Shown: positions 17,704 to 26,014, counted from the first letter of the stretch. The stretch is DNA of 64,000 nucleotides from Hyphomicrobium sp. CS1GBMeth3 (GCF_900117455.1 NZ_FPHO01000003.1:682001-746000); one strand, 5' to 3'. Notes: a model not told the origin generated them from the letters alone. Program-made: numbers and translations.

Positions 17704-19755
17704 TCAGACGTTCTTTTCCAGGATGAGATTGCCATAGGCATCCGTGCGCACGCGCCAGCGATCCGGCACCACGACGGTCGAGCCGTACTCTTCGACGATG
17801 GCCGGCCCTTGGACAGACTGATCTGTCGCGAGTTCGTTCCTTCTGTAGAGCGGACAATCAACCCATCCGCTCTGGCGCCAATAGGCCTTGCGTGTTGCAA
17901 ACGGTTGCGCCACCTCCTGCCGCGTAGCGTTGGGCTTGAGCGACGGACGGTGCTGGACACCGATCGCCTGCACGCGCAGATTCACGAGCTCGACGTCCTG
18001 TTTGCCCTCGTAGTGGAACCCGAAAGTCTGATCGTGCACGCGGTGGAAATCCTTCCACATATGCGCAATCGCCTGCTCGCCCGAGAGGTCTGCAGGGATA
18101 TCGACCTGCACCTCATGGCCCTCGCCGAAATAACGCACGTCCGCAATGCGGCGGATCTGGATCCGCTCCGCCGGAATATTCTCGGCCGAAATATCCGCAA
18201 CGCCGGATGCCGCCAGCTCATCCCATGCCTTGAGGATCTCACCTGTGTCGGCCGTCGACTGCTGACACACGAGCGTGCGGATATAGTCGCGCCGCACATC
18301 CGAGACATGCAGTCCCAGCGCGCAGAGATTGCCGGGATTGGGCGGTGAGATGATCGTCCGGATATCGAGAAAATCCGCAACCTCTGTGGCGAACAATCCG
18401 CCGGCGCCGCCGAACGACACCATGGCAAACGCCGAAGGATTCCGCCCGCGCGTCGTGGTGACCTGGCGAATGCCGAACACCTGGTTGACGGCGGCGATCT
18501 CGAGCACACCCGCCGCAACTTCCTCGGCCGTCATGTCGAGGTTGCGGCCGAACGCGACGTAGGCCGCCCGCGCGGCTTCCGCGTCAAGCTTGATGCTGCC
18601 GCCAACCAACGCAGTCGGAAGGCGCCCGAGCGTGATGGCAGCGTCCGTTACTGTGGGTTGAGTACCGCCACGACCGTAACAGATCGGGCCGGGATCCGCG
18701 CCGGCACTCTGCGGGCCGACTTTGAGCTGACCATAAGCGTCGACCCACGCGATTGAGCCGCCGCCCGACCCCACGGTGACGATGTCCAGCATCGGCGTCT
18801 TGACCGGATAGCTCTCGACCATCGATGCCGACGTGTAGGACGGCTTCAAGTCTTCGATAATCGCCACGTCGGTCGATGTCCCGCCGACATCGATCGTCAG
18901 GATGTCCCGATAACCAGCAAGCTCGGCCATGTGGATCGAGCCCAGAATGCCTGCCGCCGGCCCTGACAGCAGCATCGTCACTGGCCGGTCGCCGGCTGTT
19001 GAATGCTTCACCACCCCGCCGTTCGACTGCATGATCAGAAACGGAATGTTGCCGGCTTGCGCGCGAATGCGGTCTGCGGCGCTCTGCAGATAGGTCTTGC
19101 AGTAAGGCTTCACCAGGACGTCAACCAGCGTCGTCATCGCGCGCTCATACTCGCGATATTCCGGCAGCACTACCGACGACAGAGAGACGAAAACGTCGGG
19201 AAAATTGGCCTTTAGCAGCTCACCAACCCGCTGCTCGTGGGCGGCATTCGCGTACGAATGAAGCAGGCACACGCCGATGCAGCGAGCGCCATCTTCCACA
19301 AGCTCCCGCGCGGCCTCGATGACCGCCTCCTCATCGAGCGGCTCGAGCTCGGAGCCGTCGAACGCCATGCGGCCAGGCACCTCGCGCACCAGATGCAGGG
19401 GCACGAGACGCGGCGGCTTCACCCAGAAAAACGAGTTGCCGTAACCATCCGGAACGGACTGGCGCGCGATCTCGATCATGTGCCGAAAACCGCGGGTAAC
19501 AAGAAGGCCGAGCCCGGCGAACTTGTGCTCGAGCACTGCATTGGTAGCAACCGTCGATCCATGCAGCAGCATGCGCACATCGCTGTCCGCGCCGCCGACT
19601 TCCGCCAGCGCCTTCCGCACTCCTTCAAGGAGACCGATGCTCGGGTCACCGGGTGTCGATGGCGTTTTGACGGCGGTAATCGCCCCTGTGCCCTCGTCGA
19701 TGGCGACGACGTCCGTGAAAGTTCCGCCTGTATCGATGGCGATCCGCAGCCCCAT
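17704..19755 (-). CDS. hyuA: Hydantoinase/oxoprolinase family protein, A subunit (HyuA-like)
   Basis: ATP-binding A subunit of about 683 residues. It has the actin-like nucleotide fold: phosphate 1 loop RIAIDTGGTFTDVV at the N-terminus, LHGSTVATNAVLE, the second loop TIDVGGTSTDVAII and SFGGAGGLFA. The ATG at 19755 (MGLRIAIDTGG) is preferred; an in-frame extension of 11 residues reaches into the operator. HyuA phosphorylates the ring carbonyl and HyuB completes hydrolysis in this family. It is the first gene of the hyuA-hyuB-coxG-creatininase operon. It faces the isochorismatase-family gene across a 260-base gap holding the shared operator. Confidence 0.9.
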   Translation of the reverse strand: MGLRIAIDTGGTFTDVVAIDEGTGAITAVKTPSTPGDPSIGLLEGVRKALAEVGGADSDVRMLLHGSTVATNAVLEHKFAGLGLLVTRGFRHMIEIARQSVPDGYGNSFFWVKPPRLVPLHLVREVPGRMAFDGSELEPLDEEAVIEAARELVEDGARCIGVCLLHSYANAAHEQRVGELLKANFPDVFVSLSSVVLPEYREYERAMTTLVDVLVKPYCKTYLQSAADRIRAQAGNIPFLIMQSNGGVVKHSTAGDRPVTMLLSGPAAGILGSIHMAELAGYRDILTIDVGGTSTDVAIIEDLKPSYTSASMVESYPVKTPMLDIVTVGSGGGSIAWVDAYGQLKVGPQSAGADPGPICYGRGGTQPTVTDAAITLGRLPTALVGGSIKLDAEAARAAYVAFGRNLDMTAEEVAAGVLEIAAVNQVFGIRQVTTTRGRNPSAFAMVSFGGAGGLFATEVADFLDIRTIISPPNPGNLCALGLHVSDVRRDYIRTLVCQQSTADTGEILKAWDELAASGVADISAENIPAERIQIRRIADVRYFGEGHEVQVDIPADLSGEQAIAHMWKDFHRVHDQTFGFHYEGKQDVELVNLRVQAIGVQHRPSLKPNATRQEVAQPFATRKAYWRQSGWVDCPLYRRNELATDQSVQGPAIVEEYGSTVVVPDRWRVRTDAYGNLILEKNV

Positions 19756-19768
19756 GCCGTTCTCCGAA

Positions 19769-19785
19769 TATCCATATAGTGGATG
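19769..19785. promoter_or_regulatory. Putative operator before hyuA (TATCCA-N5-TGGATG)
   Basis: TATCCATATAGTGGATG matches the element at 10874 in 15 of 17 positions, including both inner arms ATCCA/TGGAT. It lies 14 bases upstream of the hyuA start, where bound repressor would block transcription or initiation. A second inverted repeat follows at 19793. Confidence 0.6.
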
Positions 19786-19792
19786 CAATATT

Positions 19793-19807
19793 CATATTAT
19801 GTATATG
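19793..19807. promoter_or_regulatory. AT-rich inverted repeat CATAT-N5-ATATG in the hyuA/isochorismatase gap
   Basis: CATATTATGTATATG has 5-base arms with the same 5-base spacer as the neighbouring operator, 8 bases away. It could be a weaker second site for the same protein or promoter DNA. The rest of 19808-20015 shows no other signal beyond a ribosome site (AGAGGA, 20001-20006) for the divergent gene. Confidence 0.3.
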
Positions 19808-20015
19808 CGGGAGGGCAAAGGCAAGCTAGGATCGAGGGCGTGAGACGGGACGGAAAGCCGCGGGGATGGGGATCGGGTCGACACATCGCACAGCGTCTGA
19901 AAACGGCGCGATCCGCTTCGGAAAGCGATCATCGTGCACCGTCCGCATGCACGAACTGCGTCTATTTCGGGCGCGACCCGATCACTCGTGACCAATGCTG
20001 AGAGGATGAGAAGTG

Positions 20016-20687
20016 ATGCGAGCCTACATTGACGGAAAGCCGCGTGACCTGGGACCGGAGTTCGCCCCTTATTTCGACAAGTCGAAGCTCGCGATCGTAT
20101 CCATCGACCTGCATCGTGGGCATCTCGAGGACTCCCCGGATTGCCCTTGTCCCGCGCCGCGCGCGAGAGAGATCGTTCCCGCAGTTGATACCTTTCACGA
20201 CAAAGCTCGCGCCCTCGGCATTCCGATCATTCATGTGCGCAGCATTCTGCGCAAAGGCGGCGTCGATGACATCAACGGCCTGAAAGCCGCGTGGCGCCTC
20301 GTCTTTCCACTCCACGTCGGGCCGATCCCGAACGCCGACGAGCACGCAATCGCAGGAACTCGCTGGAACGAGTTCGTTACCCGCGTCGATGACAGCGATC
20401 TCATCGTCGAGACCAAGAAGCGCCTGACGGCATTTTATCCGAGCGATCTCGACTTCCTGCTTCGCAACATGGGCGTGAAGGCGCTGATCCTGGACGGATG
20501 CCTCACGGATTGCTGCGTCTTGAACACGGCGTTCGACGCATCAAACCTCGGCTATCGCGTTACCGTTGTTCGCGATCTCGTTCGCGGGACAACCGCGGAG
20601 ATGGAAGACGCAGCCCTGCGCATCGTCGCTCTGCATCTCGGCCTTGTCGTCGATGCCGAGATGGCCCTGAGTAACCTGTCGTCCTAG
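20016..20687 (+). CDS. Isochorismatase family cysteine hydrolase
   Basis: A 223-residue cysteine hydrolase. The triad is Asp in VSIDLHRGH (about residue 32), Lys in ETKKRLTAF (about 130) and Cys in DGCLTDCCVLNTA (about 166). This family includes N-carbamoylsarcosine amidohydrolase, maleamate amidohydrolase and biuret hydrolase. Beside HyuA/HyuB the first is attractive, because N-methylhydantoinase produces N-carbamoylsarcosine, but this is inference from context. ATG 20016 has AGAGGA upstream; GTG 20013 is an alternative. It is divergent from hyuA and so may share the operator at 19769. Confidence 0.88.
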   Translation: MRAYIDGKPRDLGPEFAPYFDKSKLAIVSIDLHRGHLEDSPDCPCPAPRAREIVPAVDTFHDKARALGIPIIHVRSILRKGGVDDINGLKAAWRLVFPLHVGPIPNADEHAIAGTRWNEFVTRVDDSDLIVETKKRLTAFYPSDLDFLLRNMGVKALILDGCLTDCCVLNTAFDASNLGYRVTVVRDLVRGTTAEMEDAALRIVALHLGLVVDAEMALSNLSS

Positions 20688-20721
20688 AAGTCAATTCTTT
20701 CGGCGAAAATCACGCGGGCAT

Positions 20722-20890
20722 CTATTTCGCGAATCGCAAAAGGACGAGATGCACGCTCTCCGGCCCGTGGGCGGGACGCACAATGACGCCCCCCACGTCG
20801 TTCGTGACGATGATGTTCGAGCCGGTCTCGGCCACAAGAAATTTGCGCCCGTGATCCCGACGTCGGCCGCGAAATACTGTCGTCTAAGCG
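20722..20890 (-). pseudogene. Frameshifted fragment of lutB/lldF (Fe-S lactate utilization protein)
   Basis: On the minus strand one frame reads LRRQYFAADVGITGANFL, and a neighbouring frame continues VAETGSNIIVTND and on to ESVHLVLLRFAK before a stop. LutB proteins carry (A)DVGITGANFAVAETGT.xxVTNEGN as one continuous motif, so the two frames are a single ancestral coding stretch broken by a frameshift near 20835. The N-terminus, the ferredoxin-type cysteine clusters and the C-terminus are missing. It lies between the isochorismatase-family gene and the tetR gene. The rest of 20688-21014 holds nothing recognisable. Confidence 0.6.
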
Positions 20891-21014
20891 AAGCGGACCA
20901 AGTTACACGCGCGGATAGGCAGCGCGCCGAGCAGCCGCAAGACCATGCCACGACGCCATGGCAGAGGCGATCTTTCACCATCCCGCCAGGGTCGCTGCCG
21001 AAACTATACTCAAA

Positions 21015-21584
21015 CTATACCGTCAGACTTTCGACGATGTCCCGTAAGGGCGCTTTGATCGCGCCCGCGTCCTTCAAAGCCCACGCAACAAGGCTTGCTC
21101 CCTGCAGCGTGCTGAGCATGAGCACGGCTGCGCGGTCAGGCTTGAGATCGGGACGCACGTCGCCCCGGGCGAGGCCCGCCCGCAATTCCTTCTCAAGCCA
21201 AGCGAGATGCGTTTTGAAAAAGCGCTCCACACGCTTCTGCATCGAGACGGGCAAGTCGGCCGAACCTGCGGCCAGAGCCCCGCAAAGCGGCATCAGTCCG
21301 TCACGCAGCCCACCGGCGAAGAATTCACCGTAGGCTGCGAGCTTGCCCCGCGTGTCGAGGCGCCGGTCCGACAGCCGCTCGAGCTCAACCGTAAAGCGTA
21401 CGAGGTAAGCATCGATAAGCGCGTTGCCCAGCGCTTCCTTGGTGGGAAAGTGATGGTGAATGCTCGCCTTGCGGATGCCCACCCGCTCCGAAAGATCGGC
21501 GTAGCTGAAGGCCGTGTAGCCCACAGTGCGCACAAGCGTCTCCGCCTCGGCGAGCAGCGCGGATTTCATATCGACCGTCGACAT
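21015..21584 (-). CDS. TetR/AcrR family transcriptional regulator
   Basis: A 189-residue regulator. The N-terminal helix-turn-helix covers about residues 8-52 (YTAFSYADLSERVGIRKASIHHHFPTKEAL region, with the typical Tyr/His-Phe end), and the C-terminal part is helical. A perfect inverted repeat at 21597-21612 lies 13 bases upstream of its start, suggesting autorepression. No intact target gene is adjacent: upstream lies the divergent remainder of the region and downstream the lutB fragment. The effector is unknown. Confidence 0.88.
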   Translation of the reverse strand: MSTVDMKSALLAEAETLVRTVGYTAFSYADLSERVGIRKASIHHHFPTKEALGNALIDAYLVRFTVELERLSDRRLDTRGKLAAYGEFFAGGLRDGLMPLCGALAAGSADLPVSMQKRVERFFKTHLAWLEKELRAGLARGDVRPDLKPDRAAVLMLSTLQGASLVAWALKDAGAIKAPLRDIVESLTV

Positions 21585-21596
21585 GGCCTCGGTCTA

Positions 21597-21612
21597 CCTA
21601 CCAACCGGTAGG
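21597..21612. promoter_or_regulatory. Palindrome at the tetR promoter (CCTACC-N4-GGTAGG)
   Basis: CCTACCAACCGGTAGG has 6-base perfect arms and a 4-base spacer, directly before the tetR start. TetR-family proteins commonly bind such a palindrome at their own promoter. Confidence 0.55.
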
Positions 21613-21668
21613 CTTGTCAATTCGCCGCGAAGGCGCACCGTCCGCGAACGACGCCCGCGATGCGCGAC

Positions 21669-22817
21669 CTACTTAAAGAGCGAGGTAAACGAGAACGAAG
21701 ACGCGACCACGACGGGGGGCGCCTCGGCGACCTGCGGATGAGGCTCGTCGATATAAACGTTGAGGCTCGTCGCGCGCCCGTCCTTGATCAACGAGGCGAC
21801 ATAATTCCAGCCTTTGGGCTCGAGACCGATGCAGGCTTCCGACATCTCGCCCTTGAGGCGCACATGGATCGCAATATTGCCGCGCTTCAGGATGGCGGCA
21901 GTCTGCGCCGCGTTGAAACGCTCCTTGTTCCAAAGCTCTTTCAGATAGACGGCCGCCACATGCCGTTTGGTCTTCGGCCCCCAACTCACCCGGTGAGGCG
22001 GCGCAGCAAAAGCGTATTTTCCGGGCGGCAACGGGCCGATAGCCCGAGCAGCAAAGCAGTCCGGATCCGGATTGTTGCGGCAAATATCGCGGCCCGAAAG
22101 CCCCCAGGCAACCGTCTGCCCGTTTGCCTTCGGATCGTCCGAGATGACGAACAGGCGCCCAGTCTTAATCGTGTAACCAAGCTGGAAGCTCGCGACGGAC
22201 GCCGGCACCTCCCGCACCACGTCCTGGAACGGACTGCAGATCTCCCCGCCGGTCAGCTTCCGCTCGTAGCCGTTGAGCTTCACGGTGACGTAGTCGACGC
22301 CGGACGCGCAATCCCATTGCGCCAGCCCCTTCTTGCCCTTGAGTGCGATGGCCGGCGGCGGCTGCGCAGGCGCCTTTTCCTTGGGCAAAGCTGCGATCGC
22401 CGGCTTGGGCGGTGAGGGCTGCGTAGAGGTCGCCCAATCCGAGCCGACCGGCGGTTCTCCCCCGTCCGGCGCGCGCCGGACCTGCTCGCACTTTTCGGAA
22501 AGCTTGGGAGGCTGGATCTGCGTTGCGGCAAGCCTCCGTGCGACGGCGCTGGTGGCCCCGCGCTCCACATACGATTGGATTAGGGCCGCCTGGATGAGGA
22601 CCTGCTCCTCCGAAAGCTCGAAGATGCATTCTTCATAGATCTGATCGCCGACTTTGCTGAAAATCTCGGCGATTTCAGCCGCCGCCGCGGACGCGGCACC
22701 CGCGGGGTCTTCGGCCACCGGCTGCCCCCACCCGGCACGGGGAGCAAACACGACAAGAGCCGTCGCCGCTGCAAGCGCAGCGGTCCCGATCCTCGTCTTG
22801 GCGGCTTTTCGAGACAC
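21669..22817 (-). CDS. Secreted protein with Tlde1/DUF2778-like (L,D-transpeptidase-like) C-terminal domain
   Basis: A 382-residue protein. Residues 1-31 are a signal peptide (basic start, Ala/Val-rich core, ending GWGQ). The middle is Pro/Ala-rich (about 115-160). The C-terminal half reads like a DUF2778/Tlde1 domain: LFVISDDPKANGQ, GPLPPGKYAFAAP, then GNIAIHVRLKGEMSEACIGL, with a candidate catalytic His and Cys in the order seen in L,D-transpeptidase-like folds. A role in cutting or exchanging peptidoglycan peptides is inferred. The assignment is by motif only, and several family positions differ. The 239 bases upstream to the LysR gene hold no other feature. Confidence 0.6.
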   Translation of the reverse strand: MSRKAAKTRIGTAALAAATALVVFAPRAGWGQPVAEDPAGAASAAAAEIAEIFSKVGDQIYEECIFELSEEQVLIQAALIQSYVERGATSAVARRLAATQIQPPKLSEKCEQVRRAPDGGEPPVGSDWATSTQPSPPKPAIAALPKEKAPAQPPPAIALKGKKGLAQWDCASGVDYVTVKLNGYERKLTGGEICSPFQDVVREVPASVASFQLGYTIKTGRLFVISDDPKANGQTVAWGLSGRDICRNNPDPDCFAARAIGPLPPGKYAFAAPPHRVSWGPKTKRHVAAVYLKELWNKERFNAAQTAAILKRGNIAIHVRLKGEMSEACIGLEPKGWNYVASLIKDGRATSLNVYIDEPHPQVAEAPPVVVASSFSFTSLFK

Positions 22818-23056
22818 GCAAGGCCCCCGGCATGGTCAAAAGCGTCGTCTGACCTCCCCTTCTACGCGAGGAGTCGGGCCAAGAGTAAGGCCTTGGTGAG
22901 AGAAAGCTGGCGACAATCACCAGCGGGCATTGCGAAAAGCACAAGGCGGGCCTCAACTTAGGATCGAGACATATCGCCCCACGACGAAGCCCTGGGAATG
23001 CAAGGCCGGCGCGGGTGTTATGCTCATCCCGTCTCTTCCGAAAGGCAGCATGGGTG

Positions 23057-24001
23057 ATGCCTGATCAGATCCGCACCTCGAGGAATGGCCAGGTCTTCGC
23101 GCGCAACCTGGACTGGAATCTGGTCAAGCTGTTCCTGAGCATCGTTCGCTCGGGTGGCATCAGCACCGCAGCCAGGGCCTTGAACAAGCAGCAACCGACC
23201 GTCAGCGCCGGATTGAAACGACTCGAGGAGCACGTCGGCGCTGCCCTGTTCGTGCGCACTGCGCGCGGCGTCGCCCTGACGCCCGCGGGACGTACCTTCC
23301 TCGCCGCTGCGGAGGAGATCGAGGTGCTGATCTCCGGCATGCCGGGCGAAGCGGCGCGCGCATCGGGACGCTTACAGGGCGTTGTGACGGTGCGCGTGAT
23401 CTCCGATCTCGTGTCGCCGGAGTTCGACAGCGCCATGGTCGCCTTTCATCAGCTGCACCCGGAGGTCGAGATCCGCCTCGACATCGCGCCCTGGCGCGAC
23501 GTCGTCCTGTCGGTCAAGGACGGCAGCGCCGACCTCGGCATTGCTTGCGACAGCGTCACAAGCCCGGAGCTGCGCTACCGCCCCCTGATGCGCGAGGAGC
23601 AGCAGCTTTATTGCGGCAAGGCTCACGCCGCATTCGGCAAGACCAGCTGCGATCCGGAAGCGCTCGCCAAGGAGGTCTTTGTTCTGACCGGAGAGGACGA
23701 GCCGGCGGAGCTGACGAGCTTTCGCCAGCGATACGGGCTTGGCGAGTACGTCGGCGGCTCGGCGGAGACCCTGCACGAGGTCAAACGGCTCATCCAGATC
23801 GGGATCGGCATCGGCTTCCTGCCGACCGTTGTCGCGCAAGATGCCGTGGCGGCTGATGAGCTTTGGCCAGTGCTGCGCCCCGATCTTCTGCCCACCTACC
23901 ACGTCCACCTGATCACGCGCGATACGGGCCTCAGCGCGCCCGCCCGCACGTTACTCGACGTCATCGAGGCACACCTGCAGCCCGAAGAGGTCGCAGGCTG
24001 A
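23057..24001 (+). CDS. LysR family transcriptional regulator
   Basis: A 314-residue LysR-type regulator. The helix-turn-helix lies at about residues 15-75 (NLDWNLVKLFLSIVRSGGIS, AARALNKQQPTVSAGLKRLE, LFVRTARGVALTPAG), followed by the substrate-binding-like effector domain. ATG 23057 is chosen over an upstream codon at 23015 because of length and AAAGG at 23041. The helix-turn-helix contains QQPTVSAGL where QPAVSxxI is usual. It is co-directional with, and just upstream of, the operon at 24099, whose promoter holds a perfect T-N11-A palindrome. Confidence 0.9.
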   Translation: MPDQIRTSRNGQVFARNLDWNLVKLFLSIVRSGGISTAARALNKQQPTVSAGLKRLEEHVGAALFVRTARGVALTPAGRTFLAAAEEIEVLISGMPGEAARASGRLQGVVTVRVISDLVSPEFDSAMVAFHQLHPEVEIRLDIAPWRDVVLSVKDGSADLGIACDSVTSPELRYRPLMREEQQLYCGKAHAAFGKTSCDPEALAKEVFVLTGEDEPAELTSFRQRYGLGEYVGGSAETLHEVKRLIQIGIGIGFLPTVVAQDAVAADELWPVLRPDLLPTYHVHLITRDTGLSAPARTLLDVIEAHLQPEEVAG

Positions 24002-24023
24002 GCGACACCCTGGCGGACGGGCC

Positions 24024-24040
24024 CATAGATCCAATCTATG
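24024..24040. promoter_or_regulatory. Perfect palindrome with LysR-box layout (CATAGAT-N3-ATCTATG)
   Basis: CATAGATCCAATCTATG has 7-base perfect arms. Within it, T24026 and A24038 are 11 bases apart, the T-N11-A layout of LysR-type binding sites. It sits between the LysR gene end and the next gene, so the LysR protein probably controls the 24099-27087 operon through it. Confidence 0.6.
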
Positions 24041-24098
24041 AGTCATATTGAGCGACGACGGCTTCTGCTGTGCCGGAGAGGCCTCCATCGTACGGCCC

Positions 24099-24947
24099 AT
24101 GAGAAGACCTGTTACCGAAATCAGCGAAACATTTGGCCTCTGGGAACGCTCGCTGATCGCCTGGCCCGATGGCCGGCAAGACACGACGACATTCGCCGCC
24201 TGGCTGCAGGGACCCACCCTGTTTGCCGACCTCCGCCAACCCGACGATCCCCCGTCGTTCGCCGGCGTCTCGTGCCTCGAGCATCTTGGCCCCGAGCACT
24301 TCGACTGGCTTGCGCGACAGGAGGGCTTCGCCGGTCGGTTCGTACGCGCCGGCGGCGCCTACGAATGGCAACGCATGATCGACTTTCAGTGCCCGACCTC
24401 CGCCAGCGACGCCGGCTATCTGGAATTCGATAACGGCGTGCTGGTCGAGGAAGGTCGCGATATCCCCTATATCGAGCACTGGCATCACACCTCGCGCGAC
24501 CTCACCCCGCTGTTTGCGCTGCGCATGCAGGATGCGAATGCCTGCACCGGCTTTCTGGTGCGAGTGGGCGAGCTCTTCATGTTCGTTCGTCCACGCGCTG
24601 AGCCGCTGCCGCACGGCGCGTCTCTCCCCGACCTCGTCGCGAACACAACACCGGACGTGGCACGCACGCTCCTCGATTGCGAGATCTCTCTCGGACGCGT
24701 GACCGGAGACGTCTGGAGCATCGAGCGATCGAGCCTACCCTATCGCGTCGGAGCGGACCTCGCGCCAACCGTCACGAGCGCACATCCGATCTTCACTACC
24801 CAAGACATCACCCGTGACGGCAAGCCTTTCACCAGGGCCTGGACCGTCGTCGAGTTTGACCCCGCTTCACAACGAGAGACCGACAAAGAACAAGGAAACG
24901 ACCACGGGCTTTCATCATTCCAGCCAGCTACCGGGAGAGCCTCATGA
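24099..24947 (+). CDS. Conserved-looking protein of unknown function
   Basis: A 282-residue soluble protein with no signal peptide or membrane segment; I do not recognise its family. Visible features are an N-terminal LWERSLIAWPDG and a TLFADLRQP segment, a Trp/His-rich middle (IPYIEHWHHTSRDLTPLFAL), and a likely beta-rich composition. It is first in an operon whose next gene overlaps it by 4 bases (ATGA at 24944), so its role is tied to the binding protein and dioxygenase that follow. The start may be TTG at 24048, adding 17 residues; ATG 24099 is preferred because the residues between look poorly constrained. Confidence 0.7.
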   Translation: MRRPVTEISETFGLWERSLIAWPDGRQDTTTFAAWLQGPTLFADLRQPDDPPSFAGVSCLEHLGPEHFDWLARQEGFAGRFVRAGGAYEWQRMIDFQCPTSASDAGYLEFDNGVLVEEGRDIPYIEHWHHTSRDLTPLFALRMQDANACTGFLVRVGELFMFVRPRAEPLPHGASLPDLVANTTPDVARTLLDCEISLGRVTGDVWSIERSSLPYRVGADLAPTVTSAHPIFTTQDITRDGKPFTRAWTVVEFDPASQRETDKEQGNDHGLSSFQPATGRAS

Positions 24948-26014
24948 CACCACACTTCGTTCGGCGCACCGTCGCCGCCATCGTCGTTCTGCTCTGCACA
25001 GCTGTCGCGCCAATCGCCTCAGCGCAGGCCGAGCCGACGTTCAAGATCGCGTGGTCGGTCTATACCGGTTACATGCCGTGGCCCTATGCGAAACACGCTG
25101 GCATCATCGACAAGTGGGCCGACAAATACGGCATCAAGATCGAGGTGACGCAGATCAACGATTACGTTGAAGCCATCAATCAGTACACCGGCGGCAAGTT
25201 CGACGGCGTCACGGCGACGACGATGGACGCCCTGACGCTGCCGGCGACCGGCGGCATCGACACGACCATCCTCATCATCTGCAATTATTCGAACGGCAAC
25301 GATGGCATCGTCCTCAAGGGCAAGGATAAAACGATCGCCGACCTAAAGGGCAAGAAGGTCAACCTCGTCCAATACTCGATCTCGCATTACATGCTGGCGC
25401 GCGCCTTCCAGCAGCGCGGTGTAAGCCTCGAGGATGTCAAACTCCAGAACATCTCGGACGCAGACTTCATCGCCGCTTTCCAGTCCGACGATATCGACGC
25501 CGTCGTCGCTTGGAACCCCGCCTACATCGAGCTCAAGAAGCTCCCTGACATTTCGGTCGTCTACGACTCGAAGGAGATGCCGGGCGAGCTGGTCGACGGC
25601 TTCCTCATCAACACCGAAACGCTGAAAAAGCACCCTGAGCTCGGCAAGGCGCTTGTCGGCGCCTGGTACGAAACGCTCGCCACCATGAGCGCCAACGATG
25701 AGAAGGGTAAGGCCGCGCGCAAGTACATGGCCGAGCTATCGGGCACGAGCGTCGAAAGCTTCGACGCCCAGCTCGCGACCACCTCATTCTATGAGCCAAC
25801 CGCGGGCGCAGCTTTTGCGCGGTCGCCCGAAATGGTGACGGCCATGGATCACGTCCGCACCTTCTCATTCGAAAATGAGCTGATGGGCGGTTCCGCGAAG
25901 TCAAAGGATGCGGTCGGCATCGCGCTTCCCGGCACGACCCTTGGCGATACGTCGAACGTCAAGCTCCGCTTCGACGACACCTTCATGCAGCTCGCCGCCG
26001 ACGGCAAACTATAA
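24944..26014 (+). CDS. Periplasmic binding protein of the urea-carboxylase-associated (urea/guanidine-type) ABC family
   Basis: A 356-residue NitT/TauT-like binding protein with a signal peptide (about 1-29, ending ASAQA). FKIAWSVYTGYMPWPYAKHAG, NDYVEAINQYTGGKFDG and TTMDALTLPATGG are marks of the family found beside urea (now known often to be guanidine) carboxylases. The Gly-Lys-rich DLKGKKVNLVQYSISHY follows. No permease or ATPase gene is next to it, so it must use a remote transporter or act as a sensor. It overlaps the unknown gene before it and is followed after 38 bases by the dioxygenase. Binding of a guanidino or urea-like compound is inferred. Confidence 0.82.
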   Translation: MTPHFVRRTVAAIVVLLCTAVAPIASAQAEPTFKIAWSVYTGYMPWPYAKHAGIIDKWADKYGIKIEVTQINDYVEAINQYTGGKFDGVTATTMDALTLPATGGIDTTILIICNYSNGNDGIVLKGKDKTIADLKGKKVNLVQYSISHYMLARAFQQRGVSLEDVKLQNISDADFIAAFQSDDIDAVVAWNPAYIELKKLPDISVVYDSKEMPGELVDGFLINTETLKKHPELGKALVGAWYETLATMSANDEKGKAARKYMAELSGTSVESFDAQLATTSFYEPTAGAAFARSPEMVTAMDHVRTFSFENELMGGSAKSKDAVGIALPGTTLGDTSNVKLRFDDTFMQLAADGKL

